A DNA stretch of 64,000 bases from Rhodococcus sp. OK519. GTDB taxonomy: Bacteria; Actinomycetota; Actinomycetes; Mycobacteriales; Mycobacteriaceae. The stretch spans positions 372,001 through 436,000 of the forward strand of contig NZ_QAOW01000002.1 of the NCBI RefSeq assembly GCF_003051005.1, read 5' to 3'. The notes under the pieces are model-generated. The model did not search any database, had not been told where the DNA came from, and was given only the letters and a program-made list of their open reading frames with translations. Below, piece after piece: positions 27,792-38,060 of this stretch (within the stretch, counting starts at the first letter, position 1; each line of letters opens with the position of its first letter). The translations under genes were made by a program, and so were the position numbers.

Positions 27792-28669
27792 ATGACCATT
27801 TTCAGTACCCCCGAACCGATTTCGGCCACCCTCTCGTTCGCTGTCGGCGATGCGACCATCGCCGCCTCCGACCGGGAAGACACAATTGTCGAGGTCCGCC
27901 CCAGCGACCCTCACCGCGAGCTGGATGTGCGTGCGGCAGAACAGACCCGTGTCGAGTTCGCGTCAGGCATGCTGCTCGTCAAGGCTCCCCGCCCGCGCGT
28001 GCTCGGAATGTGGGGCAAGGTCGGATCCGTCGACGTCACAGTCGAACTGCCGTCCGGCTCCGCAGTCGAAGCCGACGCAGCGGTCGGTGCCTTCCGTTCC
28101 ACCGGCACCCTCGGAGACTGCCGATTCAAGACCTCGACGGGAGATGTCCGCCTCGGCGACACCGGCACCCTGACCGCGAGCACCGGCGCTGGAACGATCA
28201 CCGCCGAGATCATCGGCGGTGACGCCGATCTGTCCACCGGGTCGGGCAAGATAGAGGTTCGGCACATCGACGGCGGGGCGGTCGTCAAGAACTCCAACGG
28301 ACACAACCGGATCGGGTCTGTCACCGGCAGCCTGCGCACCAAGACCGCCAACGGCGACGTCGTCGTCGGCAGCGCAGGGGGCGACATCGACGCCGCCACC
28401 GCCAACGGCGAGGTCCGGGTCGCCGAACTGACGCGCGGCATCGCATCGCTGAGGAGCGGGCACGGCGAGCTCGAGCTCGGCATCCGGCCCGGGACGGCCG
28501 CGCGCCTGGACGTGCACACCTCGTTCGGCAAGGTCCACAACCTGCTCACGGAAGTCAATGCACCTGCGTCGACCGGAGACCGGCTCGAGGTCCGGGCCCA
28601 CACCGGCTTCGGCGACATCACCATCAGCCGAGCAGAGCTCGGGGAGAACACAACTCGAAAGGCAGAGCT

Positions 28670-28673
<4 letters not shown>
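27792..28673 (+). CDS. DUF4097 beta-helix-repeat protein
   Basis: 293 residues from ATG 27792; no signal peptide. From residue 75 on it consists of short repeated beta strands of the type FKTSTGDVRLGDTG, LTASTGAGTITAEI and LSTGSGKIEVRHIDG, with Gly/Asp/Thr turns, as in DUF4097 (putative adhesin) proteins. Such proteins often accompany ABC exporters and regulators, but their role is not known. Its stop overlaps the start of the ABC ATPase (ATGA at 28670-28673), showing tight coupling. Confidence 0.85.
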
Positions 28674-29628
<955 letters not shown>

Positions 29629-29632
<4 letters not shown>

Positions 29633-30420
29633 CCACGCTCTCCTATGCCGTCAGCGATTCCGCCACGATGCTGAAGCGGAATCTGCGGCACATGATCCGG
29701 TATCCGTCGATGACGGTCATGCTCGTCGGAATGCCCGTCGTACTCCTGCTGCTGTTCGTCTACGTCTTCGGCGGGACACTCGGTGCGGGACTCGGGGATC
29801 CGGCCGGCGGCCGCGGGGCGTACGTCGACTACGTCACCCCCGGGATCCTGCTGATGACCGTCGCGAGTTCGGCTCAGGGAACGGCGATCTCGGTCGCGAC
29901 GGACATGACCGAGGGCATCATCGCCCGGTTCCGCACGATGGCGATATCGCGCGCGTCGGTCCTGACCGGACACGTCGTCGGCAGCATGATCCAGACGATG
30001 CTCAGCCTGGCCGCCGTGACCGGCGTCGCCGTGCTCATCGGATTCCGTCCCACCGCCGGGCCGGTGGAGTGGGCCGCCGCGATCGGCCTGCTCGCCGCCT
30101 TCACCCTCGCGATCACGTGGCTGTCCGTCGCGTTGGGCCTCGTCTCGCAGAGCGTAGAGACGGCCAGCAATCTGCCGATGTTCCTGATCCTGCTGCCGTT
30201 CCTCGGTAGCGGCTTCGTACCCACCGACTCGATGCCCACCGCGCTGCGCTGGTTCGCCGAGTACCAGCCGTTCAGCCCGGTCATCGAAACCCTGCGTGGA
30301 CTGCTCCTCGGCGAACCGATCGGCGCGAACGGTGCGCTGGCGGCGGCCTGGATCGTCGCGATCGCGGCGTTCGGGTATATCTGGGCGAAGCGCCTGTTCG
30401 AGCGCCGTTCCCCCCGCTGA
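29629..30420 (+). CDS. ABC-2 type transporter permease, DrrB-type
   Basis: 263 residues from ATG 29629, which overlaps the ATPase stop. Six transmembrane segments, including SMTVMLVGMPVVLLLLFVYVF, GILLMTVASSAQGTAISV, LAAVTGVAVLIGF, LLAAFTLAITWLSVALGL, FLILLPFLGSGFVP and AAWIVAIAAFGYIWA. EGIIARFRTMAISRASVL is the conserved ABC-2 cytoplasmic loop. FGSGF or LGSGFVP near residue 190 followed by QPFSPVIETLRGLLLG matches DrrB-family exporters. Substrate unknown; export of a drug or lipid-like compound is typical. Confidence 0.93.
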
Positions 30421-30432
30421 GAGCATCCCGAA

Positions 30433-30454
30433 GGGGCGCGAAACCTCTCGCCCC
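30433..30454 (+). terminator. Weak hairpin after the ABC operon
   Basis: GGGGCG (30433-30438) and CGCCCC (30449-30454) can form a 6-bp stem with a 10-base loop. There is no U-tract. It sits between the permease stop and the disulfide reductase start and may be a weak terminator. Confidence 0.3.
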
Positions 30455-30470
30455 GGCCTACCGTGGATCC

Positions 30471-31922
30471 ATGGCTCCCGAAGAGTTCGATGTCATCGTG
30501 ATCGGAGGCGGGCCGACCGGGGAGAATGCGGCGGCCTACGCCATCGCCGGAAGTGATCGCACCGCGGCACTCGTCGAACACCAACTGGTGGGCGGCGAGT
30601 GTTCGTATTGGGCGTGCATGCCGTCGAAGGCGCTGCTGCGACCGGTCGAGGTCCTGAGCACCGCTCGGCACATGCCCGGCGTCGAGGAGAAGGTCAACGC
30701 GTACGGCCTCGACGTCGAAGCCGTCCTGGCCCGCCGGGACGGCTTCACGCACAACCTCGACGACTCGTCGCAGGTGCTGTGGGCCGATTCGGCCGGCATC
30801 GATGTGATCCGCGGCAGCGCCCGGATCACCGGGGTGCGTGAGGTCACCGTGGGCGACCGGGTGCTGCGGGCCCGGCACGCGGTGGTCCTGGCGACCGGCA
30901 CCACCGCGAGCGTGCCCGATCTCCCGGGCCTGCGGGCCGCCCTGCCGTGGACGTCCCGGGACGCGACGAACGTCCACGAGATCCCGAAACGGCTCGCGGT
31001 CATCGGTGGCGGCGTCGTCGCGTGCGAGGCCGCGACGTGGCTGCACGAACTCGGCGCCGACGAGGTGACGTTGGTCGTGCGTGGGTCGGCACTGCTCGAG
31101 CGGACCGAACCGTTCGCGGGCGAGATGGTCGCCGAGAAGATGCGCAAGCACGGCGTCAACCTGCGGTTCGGCACGTCGCTGCAGTCCGCGTCCCGCCAAG
31201 ACGCCGTCGATACCGGCGTCGGCCGGATCCACGGCGGCCCGGTGACGCTGAATGTGCGCGGCGACGGCTCCGACCCCGAACTGACGGTCGACGAGGTGCT
31301 GGTCGCAACGGGTCGCACGCCCGCCACCGTGGGCCTGGGACTCGAGCGCCTCGGACTGCCCGACCACGGCTACGTCACCGTCGACGATCGCCTGACGGTC
31401 ACGGGGGTGGACGGCGACTGGCTGTACGCGGTCGGCGACGTCAACGGCCGTGCCCTGCTCACCCACATGGGCAAGTACCAGGCCCGGGTGTGCGGCGACG
31501 TCATCGCGGCCCGCGCGGAGGGCCGCCCGCTCGACGGGCCGCGGTTCGTCGCGTCGGCCGATCACGGCCAGGTACCCCAGGTGGTGTTCACGACGCCCGA
31601 GGTCGCTGCAGTCGGTCTCACCGAAAGCCAGGCGCGTGCAGACGGATTGGACGTGGACGTGGTCTCGGTCGATATCGATGTCGCGGGAGCGGCACTGTCC
31701 CGCGACGACTATTCGGGACGGGCGTCGCTCGTGATCGACCGCGCGACCGACACGATCGTCGGCGCGACGTTCGTCGGTTCGGGCGTCGCCGAACTGGTGC
31801 ACGCCGCCACCGTCGCGGTGGTGGGCAAGGTGCCGCTCGAGACCCTGTGGCACGCAGTCCCGTCGTACCCCACGGTCAGCGAGGTGTGGCTGCGACTACT
31901 GGAGGCGCGGCGCACGCCGTAG
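30471..31922 (+). CDS. Pyridine nucleotide-disulfide oxidoreductase, class I-like
   Basis: 483 residues. FAD-binding DVIVIGGGPTGENAAAYA at the N-terminus, the redox pair in GGECSYWACMPSKALL (Cys-x4-Cys), the NAD(P)-binding LAVIGGGVVACEAATWL, and GDWLYAVGDVNGRAL for the FAD phosphate end. The C-terminal motif that normally reads HPT...E in glutathione, lipoamide and mercuric reductases is YPTVSE here, so the catalytic His is replaced by Tyr. The active-site disulfide is intact, so the redox partner probably differs from lipoamide. Start ATG 30471. It is not clearly cotranscribed with its neighbours. Confidence 0.9.
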   Translation: MAPEEFDVIVIGGGPTGENAAAYAIAGSDRTAALVEHQLVGGECSYWACMPSKALLRPVEVLSTARHMPGVEEKVNAYGLDVEAVLARRDGFTHNLDDSSQVLWADSAGIDVIRGSARITGVREVTVGDRVLRARHAVVLATGTTASVPDLPGLRAALPWTSRDATNVHEIPKRLAVIGGGVVACEAATWLHELGADEVTLVVRGSALLERTEPFAGEMVAEKMRKHGVNLRFGTSLQSASRQDAVDTGVGRIHGGPVTLNVRGDGSDPELTVDEVLVATGRTPATVGLGLERLGLPDHGYVTVDDRLTVTGVDGDWLYAVGDVNGRALLTHMGKYQARVCGDVIAARAEGRPLDGPRFVASADHGQVPQVVFTTPEVAAVGLTESQARADGLDVDVVSVDIDVAGAALSRDDYSGRASLVIDRATDTIVGATFVGSGVAELVHAATVAVVGKVPLETLWHAVPSYPTVSEVWLRLLEARRTP

Positions 31923-32022
31923 TCGGCTCGCACGCCCCGATCGCTGTTTCCAACCCCGGTTCCGATGTACCCTTTCCGACACGGCAGGTACGCGGTACGC
32001 TGTTGGCACATCTGGAGGTGCC

Positions 32023-32619
32023 ATGCTCGCCAACCGTGACCGCGCCCGCGCCACTATCCACGCCCTGTCGGACCAGGACCTGGTGGAACTGCTCGCCGAG
32101 GAGATCTCGCGACGCCCCAACCTTCGGCCCGTCCGCGACGATGTCACCGCGCTGCTGTCCATGGGCCCGGCGCTGGCGCTGCAGCACGAGCGCGCCGTCG
32201 CCAACCCGGCCGCCGCGGCGGTCGCCCGCACCCGCATCGTGGCGTCCGCCCTGCGCTCGCTCGTCGACGACCACGAGATGCTCGACTCCACCGCCGTGAG
32301 CCGAACGCTCGGCAAGGCGGCCACGAGCAGGAATACCGCCAGCCGACTCGCCGCAGCGGGCACCGTCGTCGCCCTGCCGGCGGCCGGGCACAAACTCTTC
32401 CCCGCCTTCCAATTCGATCCCGAGCGCCGCGAGGTGCGCCCGATCGTCGCCGAGATCAACCGGGCGATCGGCGCCAAGGACGATCCGTGGGGCGCCGCAT
32501 CGTGGTGGCTGAATCCGACAGCTTTCGAGAATGATCCGCGTTCCCCCGCCGAACTCGCCGTCGCGGGCGGTCGCGAGCAGGATCTGAGGGACATGGCCGA
32601 CGACCTGATCGCGGACTGA
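32023..32619 (+). CDS. Antitoxin, Xre/ParS-like (MbcA type)
   Basis: 198 residues; ATG 32023 after TGGAGGTGCC. The N-terminal half is helical with an HTH-like stretch (LVDDHEMLDSTAVSRTLGKAA). The C-terminal segment, LFPAFQFDPE, IVAEINRAIG and SWWLNPTAFENDPRSPAEL, resembles the DUF2384 toxin-binding domain with its W..NP.....P.EL motif. Seven bases separate it from the RES-domain gene, so the pair forms a type II toxin-antitoxin module resembling MbcA-MbcT of M. tuberculosis. The order is antitoxin first. The upstream repeats of GTAC (around 32006-32017) could be its operator. Confidence 0.75.
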   Translation: MLANRDRARATIHALSDQDLVELLAEEISRRPNLRPVRDDVTALLSMGPALALQHERAVANPAAAAVARTRIVASALRSLVDDHEMLDSTAVSRTLGKAATSRNTASRLAAAGTVVALPAAGHKLFPAFQFDPERREVRPIVAEINRAIGAKDDPWGAASWWLNPTAFENDPRSPAELAVAGGREQDLRDMADDLIAD

Positions 32620-32626
32620 GCGGCCG

Positions 32627-33265
32627 GTGGAATACCCGGATCCGCCGACGCATCTTCCGCCCGCCCTCGTCGTCACACTGCCCGCCGACACGTCGGTGTG
32701 GCGCATTCACAGCGCCGCACGCGGCGGCGCCGATCTCAATCCGACACCCCGCCCACGCGTCCGCACCGGCGGCCGGTTCGACAGCCTCGACGGCTCCTAC
32801 GGGTACCTCTACGCCGGGGACAGTCCGGCCGCCGCGGTCGCGGAGACGCTGTGCCGCAACCTTCCCGTCGACCAGTCCCCCAGGCTGATTCCGCGAATCC
32901 AGATCCGCGGACGCGTCCTCAGCGAACTCCGCACCACCCGGCCGGTCCGGGTGATCGATCTGACCGGAACCGGTGCGGCGCGTCTGAATGCCGGCGTGTG
33001 GCTCACCAAGTGCGATCCGTCCGGCTATCTCGCCACCCGACGATGGGCGGCGGCGGTGCTGGCCGCCGACCCGGGCATCGACGGCGTGCAGTATCGACCC
33101 CGGCACGACGAGAACAACCTCGCCTGGATGCTCACGGACGCCCCCGGCATCACCGCACATCCCGCGCTCGAACCGGTGGGCGGCGTCGTTCCTCTCGACT
33201 CGGCCGACGGGCATTACCTCCTCGGTGCACTGCTCGCCGCCCACAACGCGGCCCTCGCTCCCTGA
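32627..33265 (+). CDS. RES-domain toxin, likely NAD+-consuming
   Basis: 212 residues; GTG 32627. It belongs to the RES domain family, whose Arg-Glu-Ser set is seen in WRIHSAARG, GGRFDSLDGSYGYLYAG, AVAETLCRN and SGYLATRRWAAAVLA. MbcT is known to degrade NAD+ by phosphorolysis; by homology this protein should deplete NAD+ when freed from the antitoxin. I have not matched residues exactly. It is coupled to the upstream antitoxin by a 7-base gap. Confidence 0.8.
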   Translation: MEYPDPPTHLPPALVVTLPADTSVWRIHSAARGGADLNPTPRPRVRTGGRFDSLDGSYGYLYAGDSPAAAVAETLCRNLPVDQSPRLIPRIQIRGRVLSELRTTRPVRVIDLTGTGAARLNAGVWLTKCDPSGYLATRRWAAAVLAADPGIDGVQYRPRHDENNLAWMLTDAPGITAHPALEPVGGVVPLDSADGHYLLGALLAAHNAALAP

Positions 33266-33342
33266 TCACCGCCGTGCAATCCGTCTGTCGTGCAACACTG
33301 TCGGGGCGATCACGACGTCTGGCCGCGCTGGTCGAAGCCGAC

Positions 33343-33981
33343 TCAGGCGGGTGACGTCAGCGCCGGAAACCAGATGTCCGTGAGGACCCCGGCGGCCTGA
33401 TCTCGGGGAATCTCGATCGTCCCCTGCAGAGCCCACCGGGTGAAGAACCGTTCGAGCTGCGTGACCAGCAGTTCGACGCGTAGCCGGGCCTCACCCTGCC
33501 GGTCGTGCGGCCAGCGCGCCAGGTACCGCGTCATCGAGTTGGGCAGGGCCACAATCGCATCACGGGACGTCTCCCGGAACGACGGTTCCAGCGCGACGGC
33601 CTCGTCCCACGCAGGAAGCATCTCCTTGCAGCCGTCGAACCAGTCGATCGCCCGCTCCACCCAGGCCGTGAACTCGTCACGCGATCCGGTGTCGAGCACC
33701 CGGTCGAGATCCTCGTAGAACGCGAAGGCGCTCGGCACCATCTTCTCCAGACTGATCGCCCGCAGGGCCTCGAGCTTGCCGGGGAAGTGCAGGTAGAACG
33801 TCGCGCGGCTGCACCCGACCGCAGCGGCGATGTCGTCGACGGTGACGGCCGCGTATCCGCGCGCGGAGAACTCCTCACGGGCCGCTTCGAGCAATCGGGT
33901 CCGCGTCCAACGCTTCTGTTCGTCGCGCAGTCGGCCGCGCCTGGTCTTCGCACCGTCCGTCACCGCTCTCACGCCGCTCAC
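33343..33981 (-). CDS. TetR-family transcriptional regulator
   Basis: 212 residues using GTG 33981; GTG 33963 is also possible. The N-terminal HTH is TRTRLLEAAREEFSARGYAAV, VDDIAAAVGCSRATFYLHF and PGKLEAL. The C-terminal ligand domain has aromatic and acidic residues (FDGCKEMLPAWDEAV). It is divergent from the acyl-CoA synthetase at 34123, so an acyl-CoA or fatty acid ligand is plausible. TGACT (34028-34032) and AGTCA (34041-34045) form an inverted repeat between the two genes and may be its operator. Confidence 0.87.
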   Translation of the reverse strand: MSGVRAVTDGAKTRRGRLRDEQKRWTRTRLLEAAREEFSARGYAAVTVDDIAAAVGCSRATFYLHFPGKLEALRAISLEKMVPSAFAFYEDLDRVLDTGSRDEFTAWVERAIDWFDGCKEMLPAWDEAVALEPSFRETSRDAIVALPNSMTRYLARWPHDRQGEARLRVELLVTQLERFFTRWALQGTIEIPRDQAAGVLTDIWFPALTSPA

Positions 33982-34046
33982 GATCGCCCACTCCCCCGCT
34001 CTCCGACAAGCCACCACGCGATTTCCATGACTACTCGGCCAGTCAC

Positions 34047-34079
34047 TTGACACATCGTCAGCCGACACCCGACTATGAC
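34047..34079 (+). promoter_or_regulatory. Tentative promoter of acyl-CoA synthetase operon
   Basis: TTGACA at 34047-34052 is a perfect -35 element, followed by GACTAT (34071-34076) at 18 bp or TATGAC (34074-34079) at 21 bp. The candidate TetR inverted repeat (34028-34045) ends one base before the -35. The -10 is weak, so this is a low-confidence call. Confidence 0.4.
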
Positions 34080-34122
34080 GCACATCACTAACGCGCATGT
34101 TCGGATTCGAGAGGAACCACCA

Positions 34123-35781
34123 GTGACCAAGTCTGTCGACCCCCAGGCGTACATCGCGTCGGTCATGGCCGGATTGACGGGACCGGGCGGGCGCTTCGAG
34201 CTCGCCGAGGAGGACGTGCTCGGCGCCCGGATGCCGGTGATGAAGAACCGCGACAGGTCACTGGGCGATGTGCTCGCCGCGTCGGCCGCGTACGGCGACC
34301 GTGACTACCTGGTCACCGAGGACCGCCGCATCAGCTACGCCGACCACCTCGACGGCGTCGCCGCGCTGGCCACCGCACTGAGGGAGCGGTACGGCGTCGG
34401 CAAGGGCGACCGGGTCGGCCTGCTCTCCGCGAACACGCCCGAGTGGGTCGAGTCGTTCTGGGCAGCGCAGTCATTGGGCGCCATCGCGGTCGGCTTCAAC
34501 GCGTGGTGGGTGCCGCGCGAGATCGAGTACGGCGTCGGGCACACGCGTCCGTCCGTCCTCATCGTCGACGCCAAGCGCGCCGCACTGCTCGACGGTCTCG
34601 ATCTCGACGTCCCGGTCCTGACGATGGAGGACGACATCCCCCGTCTCATCGCGGAGTTCGCCGGCGCCGATCTGCCGACCGCCGACGTCGCCGAGGACGA
34701 TCCGGCGGTGATCCTCTACACCAGCGGCACCAGCGGACGCCCGAAAGGCGCGGTGCACTCGCATCGAAACCTGTTGGCGGTCATCGACTATCACCGCTAC
34801 AGCGACGCGCTGGCCGCGGCCTTCACGGGCGCGGCCCCGAGCGACGGCCCGAGCGATCTGCGTTACCTCCTGACGTCACCGCTGTTCCACATCGCAAGCC
34901 TGCACAACCTCGTCGTCCCTCGACTCGCGACCGGCAGCGCCGTCGTGCTCTACCAGGGCTCGTTCGACGCAGACCGGGTGCTGCGGCTCATCGAGCGGGA
35001 GAAGATCACCAACTGGGGCGCGGTCCCCACGATGGCGAGCCGCCTGCTCGAGCACGAGGACGTCACGCGCTACGACACGTCGTCGCTCACCGCATTCTCG
35101 CTCGCGTCGGCGCCGTCGTCGCCAGGTTTCCAGCAGCGACTGCGCGAGCGCCTGCCGTTCGCGGCGAACGCTCTCGTCGACAGCTACGGGCTCACCGAGT
35201 GCAGCACCGCCATCTCGGTGGCGACCCCGATGGATCTGCAGGCGTTCCCGGGCAGCCTCGGACGCCCGATCGTCGGCGTCGCAGCGGAGGTCCGCGATCC
35301 CCTGGGTGAGCCGGTGCCGGAGGGCACAGAGGGTGAAATCTGTGTACGCAGCCCGTACGTGATGCTCGGCTATTGGGAGAACGAGACCGCGACCGCCGAC
35401 GCAATCCGGGACGACCGCTGGCTGCACACCGGCGACTTCGGCGTGATCGAGAACGGCATGGTCCGGCTGACCGGGCGGCGCTCGGATCTGATCCTGCGCG
35501 GCGGCGAGAACGTCTACCCGGTCGAGATCGAGCAGTGCCTCGACGAGCATCCCGCCGTCGCCGAGTGCGCGGTGGTGGGTATCGATCACCCCGATCTCGG
35601 TGAGGAGGTCGCCGCCGTCGTGGTGCCGCGCGCCGGAATGTCGGTGACCGAGGACGAATTGCGGGCGTACGCAGCCGAGCACCTTGCCTACTTCAAGGTG
35701 CCGAGCGTGTGGCGCATCACCGGGGAACCGTTGCCGCGCAACGCGACCGGCAAAACCATGCGCAAGCAGATCGTCATCTGA
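34123..35781 (+). CDS. Class I acyl-CoA synthetase (AMP-binding, FadD type)
   Basis: 552 residues from GTG 34123, which has GAGAGGAA 6 bases upstream and is preferred to an earlier frame start at 34075. ATP motif [21 protein letters not shown]4/A5 region [16 protein letters not shown]8 hinge [18 protein letters not shown] and the adenylation Lys in [13 protein letters not shown]. It would activate a carboxylic acid as acyl-AMP then acyl-CoA. An amidohydrolase starts 15 bp after the stop; the two may act together on an N-acyl compound. Regulated presumably by the divergent TetR. Confidence 0.93.
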   Translation: MTKSVDPQAYIASVMAGLTGPGGRFELAEEDVLGARMPVMKNRDRSLGDVLAASAAYGDRDYLVTEDRRISYADHLDGVAALATALRERYGVGKGDRVGLLSANTPEWVESFWAAQSLGAIAVGFNAWWVPREIEYGVGHTRPSVLIVDAKRAALLDGLDLDVPVLTMEDDIPRLIAEFAGADLPTADVAEDDPAVILYTSGTSGRPKGAVHSHRNLLAVIDYHRYSDALAAAFTGAAPSDGPSDLRYLLTSPLFHIASLHNLVVPRLATGSAVVLYQGSFDADRVLRLIEREKITNWGAVPTMASRLLEHEDVTRYDTSSLTAFSLASAPSSPGFQQRLRERLPFAANALVDSYGLTECSTAISVATPMDLQAFPGSLGRPIVGVAAEVRDPLGEPVPEGTEGEICVRSPYVMLGYWENETATADAIRDDRWLHTGDFGVIENGMVRLTGRRSDLILRGGENVYPVEIEQCLDEHPAVAECAVVGIDHPDLGEEVAAVVVPRAGMSVTEDELRAYAAEHLAYFKVPSVWRITGEPLPRNATGKTMRKQIVI

Positions 35782-35796
35782 GCGAAAGAGGTCCCG

Positions 35797-37539
35797 ATGA
35801 ACTACGACGTGATCGTCGCGAACGGCCGGTGGTTCGACGGGACCGGGAAGGGTTCCTCGACCCGTAACCTCGGCATCCGCAACGGCCGCATTGCCACGGT
35901 ATCGAGCGAACCACTCGACGAATCCGGGTGCCCGCGGGTGATCGACGCCGCCGGCAAGTGGGTGATCCCCGGCATGCTCGACATCCACACCCACTACGAC
36001 GTCGAGGTCCTGTTACGGCCCGCGCTCGACGAGTCGGTGCGGCACGGCATCACGACGGTGTTCGTGGGATCGTGTTCACTCTCGACGGTGCACGTGGATC
36101 CGTCCGACGCCGGTGACCTGTTCGGCCGGGTCGAGGCGATCCCGCGCAGTCACGTCGTCGAGGGACTGGCCGACCGCAAGACGTGGAGTTCGGCGCGCGA
36201 GTACGTCGGCGCACTCGAGTCGCTTCCGTTAGGGCCGAACGTCGCCGCATTCATCGGGCACTCCGACATGCGCGCGTCGTTGATGGGCCTCGACCGGGCC
36301 ACCCGCAAGGAAATTCACCCCACGGATGCCGAACTCGTGGCGATGGAGACGCAACTGACGGAGGCACTCGACGCCGGCTTCGTCGGAATGTCGTCGCAGC
36401 AGCTGATGTTCGACAAGCTCGACGGCGAAGTCTGCCGTTCCCGCACCCTTCCGTCGACGTACGCGACGACGCGGGAACGGCGGCGACTCAACGCGATCCT
36501 GAGGCGCCGCGGGCGGGCACTGCAGGGCGGACCCGACGTGGCCCGCCCGCAGAGCCTCGTCGTGATGGCGCTGAGCAGTCTCGGCATCGGCCGCAAGCGA
36601 CTCAAGGTGAGCCTGCTGTCGGCCGCGGATGTCAAGGCGATTCCGGCTGTGGCGCACATCTTCCCGATCATGGCGCGGGTCCTCAATCGCCTCGGCGGCG
36701 ACTTCCGCTGGCAGCACCTGCCGGTTCCGTTCGAGGTGTACTCGGACGGCATCGATCTGCCGGTGTTCGAGGAATTCGGCTCGGGCGCTGCGGCGCTACA
36801 CCTGTCGAATCAACTCGACGAGCGTCGGGCACTGCTCGCCGACGAGGCGTACCGGCGCCGGTTCCGCAAGGACTACGACAAGAAGTACGGGCCGCGGGTG
36901 TGGCATCGCGACTTCTTCGACGCCGAGATCGTGGAGTGCCCGGACGAGTCCGTGGTCGGGAAGACGTTCGGCCAGGTCGGTGTCGACCGGGGCGGCCTGC
37001 ACCCGGTGGACGCGTTCCTGGACCTGGTGGTCGAGCACGGCACCAAGGTGCGGTGGCGCACCACGATCTCCAACCACCGCCCGGAGGTCCTGAACACCTT
37101 CGCCGCCGATCCCGGGGTGCAACTGGGATTCTCCGACGCCGGCGCGCACCTGCGGAACATGGCGTTCTACAACTTCGGGCTGCGGTTCCTGCGCCGCGTG
37201 CACGACGCCGAACGCGCCGGTAAGCCGTTCATGACGATCGAGCACGCGGTGCACCGCCTCACCGGCGAACTCGCCGACTGGTACGGCCTGGACGCCGGGC
37301 ATCTGCGCGAGGGCGACCGCGCCGACCTGGTGATCGTCGATCCGGCGCACCTCGACGACTCGCTCGACGCGTACGCCGAGTCCCCGATCCCCGAGTACGA
37401 CAACCTGTCCCGGATGGTCAACCGCAACGACGACGCGGTGGCCGCAGTGTTGGTCGGTGGCGAGTACGTCTTCGGCGCCGGACAGGCCGCCGACGTCCTG
37501 GGGACCCGGCGCACCGGCCAGTTCCTGAAGGCGCGGTGA
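35797..37539 (+). CDS. Amidohydrolase family protein (D-aminoacylase-like)
   Basis: 580 residues, ATG 35797 preceded by GAAAGAGG. The N-terminal GLDIHTHYD-type motif reads MLDIHTHYDVEVLLRPAL with the two metal-binding His. AAFIGHSDMRASL, VRWRTTISNHRPE and LGFSDAGAHLRNMAFYN carry further ligand positions, and the final Asp is in SDAGAH. N-acyl-D-amino-acid deacylases and related enzymes have this layout. Its partner is the acyl-CoA synthetase 15 bp upstream, so it may release the acid that enzyme activates. Substrate unknown. Confidence 0.87.
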   Translation: MNYDVIVANGRWFDGTGKGSSTRNLGIRNGRIATVSSEPLDESGCPRVIDAAGKWVIPGMLDIHTHYDVEVLLRPALDESVRHGITTVFVGSCSLSTVHVDPSDAGDLFGRVEAIPRSHVVEGLADRKTWSSAREYVGALESLPLGPNVAAFIGHSDMRASLMGLDRATRKEIHPTDAELVAMETQLTEALDAGFVGMSSQQLMFDKLDGEVCRSRTLPSTYATTRERRRLNAILRRRGRALQGGPDVARPQSLVVMALSSLGIGRKRLKVSLLSAADVKAIPAVAHIFPIMARVLNRLGGDFRWQHLPVPFEVYSDGIDLPVFEEFGSGAAALHLSNQLDERRALLADEAYRRRFRKDYDKKYGPRVWHRDFFDAEIVECPDESVVGKTFGQVGVDRGGLHPVDAFLDLVVEHGTKVRWRTTISNHRPEVLNTFAADPGVQLGFSDAGAHLRNMAFYNFGLRFLRRVHDAERAGKPFMTIEHAVHRLTGELADWYGLDAGHLREGDRADLVIVDPAHLDDSLDAYAESPIPEYDNLSRMVNRNDDAVAAVLVGGEYVFGAGQAADVLGTRRTGQFLKAR

Positions 37540-37944
37540 TCAGCCCAACGCCCTGAGACTCTCCAGCCTGGCCAGAACCGGTGCACGCCATTCCGCGAGA
37601 TCCTCCGGACCGTTCTCGGCCCACAACTCGTGGAGTTCGGAGGTGTCGCTGTCCGCGATCGTGCGTTCGAGTGTCGCGAGGATCCACTCGCGCTGCTCCG
37701 CGGTCAGGGACGCGCTGAATGCGGCGGCGTCGATGCCGTCCAGGTGCGGGGACGCCTGCTGAATACCGTGGCCGACGGCCACGACCTCCGCGTACGCAAT
37801 CGCCGCCTGCGCGTCGTCCGCCTCGAGATACTCCCCGCCCACGTGGCTGGTGAAGTCGTCGATGGCGAAGTTTCCCGCCCGCAGCGCGGCAAGCAGGTCG
37901 CCCGCTCCGTCGTTCTCGAACGGTCCCGAACCCCATGTCCCCAT
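37540..37944 (-). CDS. DUF4259-type small protein
   Basis: 134 residues from ATG 37944 (MGTWGSGPFENDGAGDLLA), which has an almost perfect AGGAGGAG 5 bases upstream; a longer frame is not needed. GTWGSGPFENDGAGD is the DUF4259 hallmark. The rest is helical and acidic, with no membrane segment. Function unknown. It ends 1 bp after the amidohydrolase on the opposite strand and is divergent from the first carboxylesterase. Confidence 0.85.
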   Translation of the reverse strand: MGTWGSGPFENDGAGDLLAALRAGNFAIDDFTSHVGGEYLEADDAQAAIAYAEVVAVGHGIQQASPHLDGIDAAAFSASLTAEQREWILATLERTIADSDTSELHELWAENGPEDLAEWRAPVLARLESLRALG

Positions 37945-38060
37945 CCCCACTCCTCCTGTCGCACCGGCCGTCTCCATACGGGACCGACCCTACGGCCGAC
38001 CTCCGACAGCCGACCCTGTCCCACCTGGTCGCGGTGTTCTGTCGCCGTATAGTCGCGATC

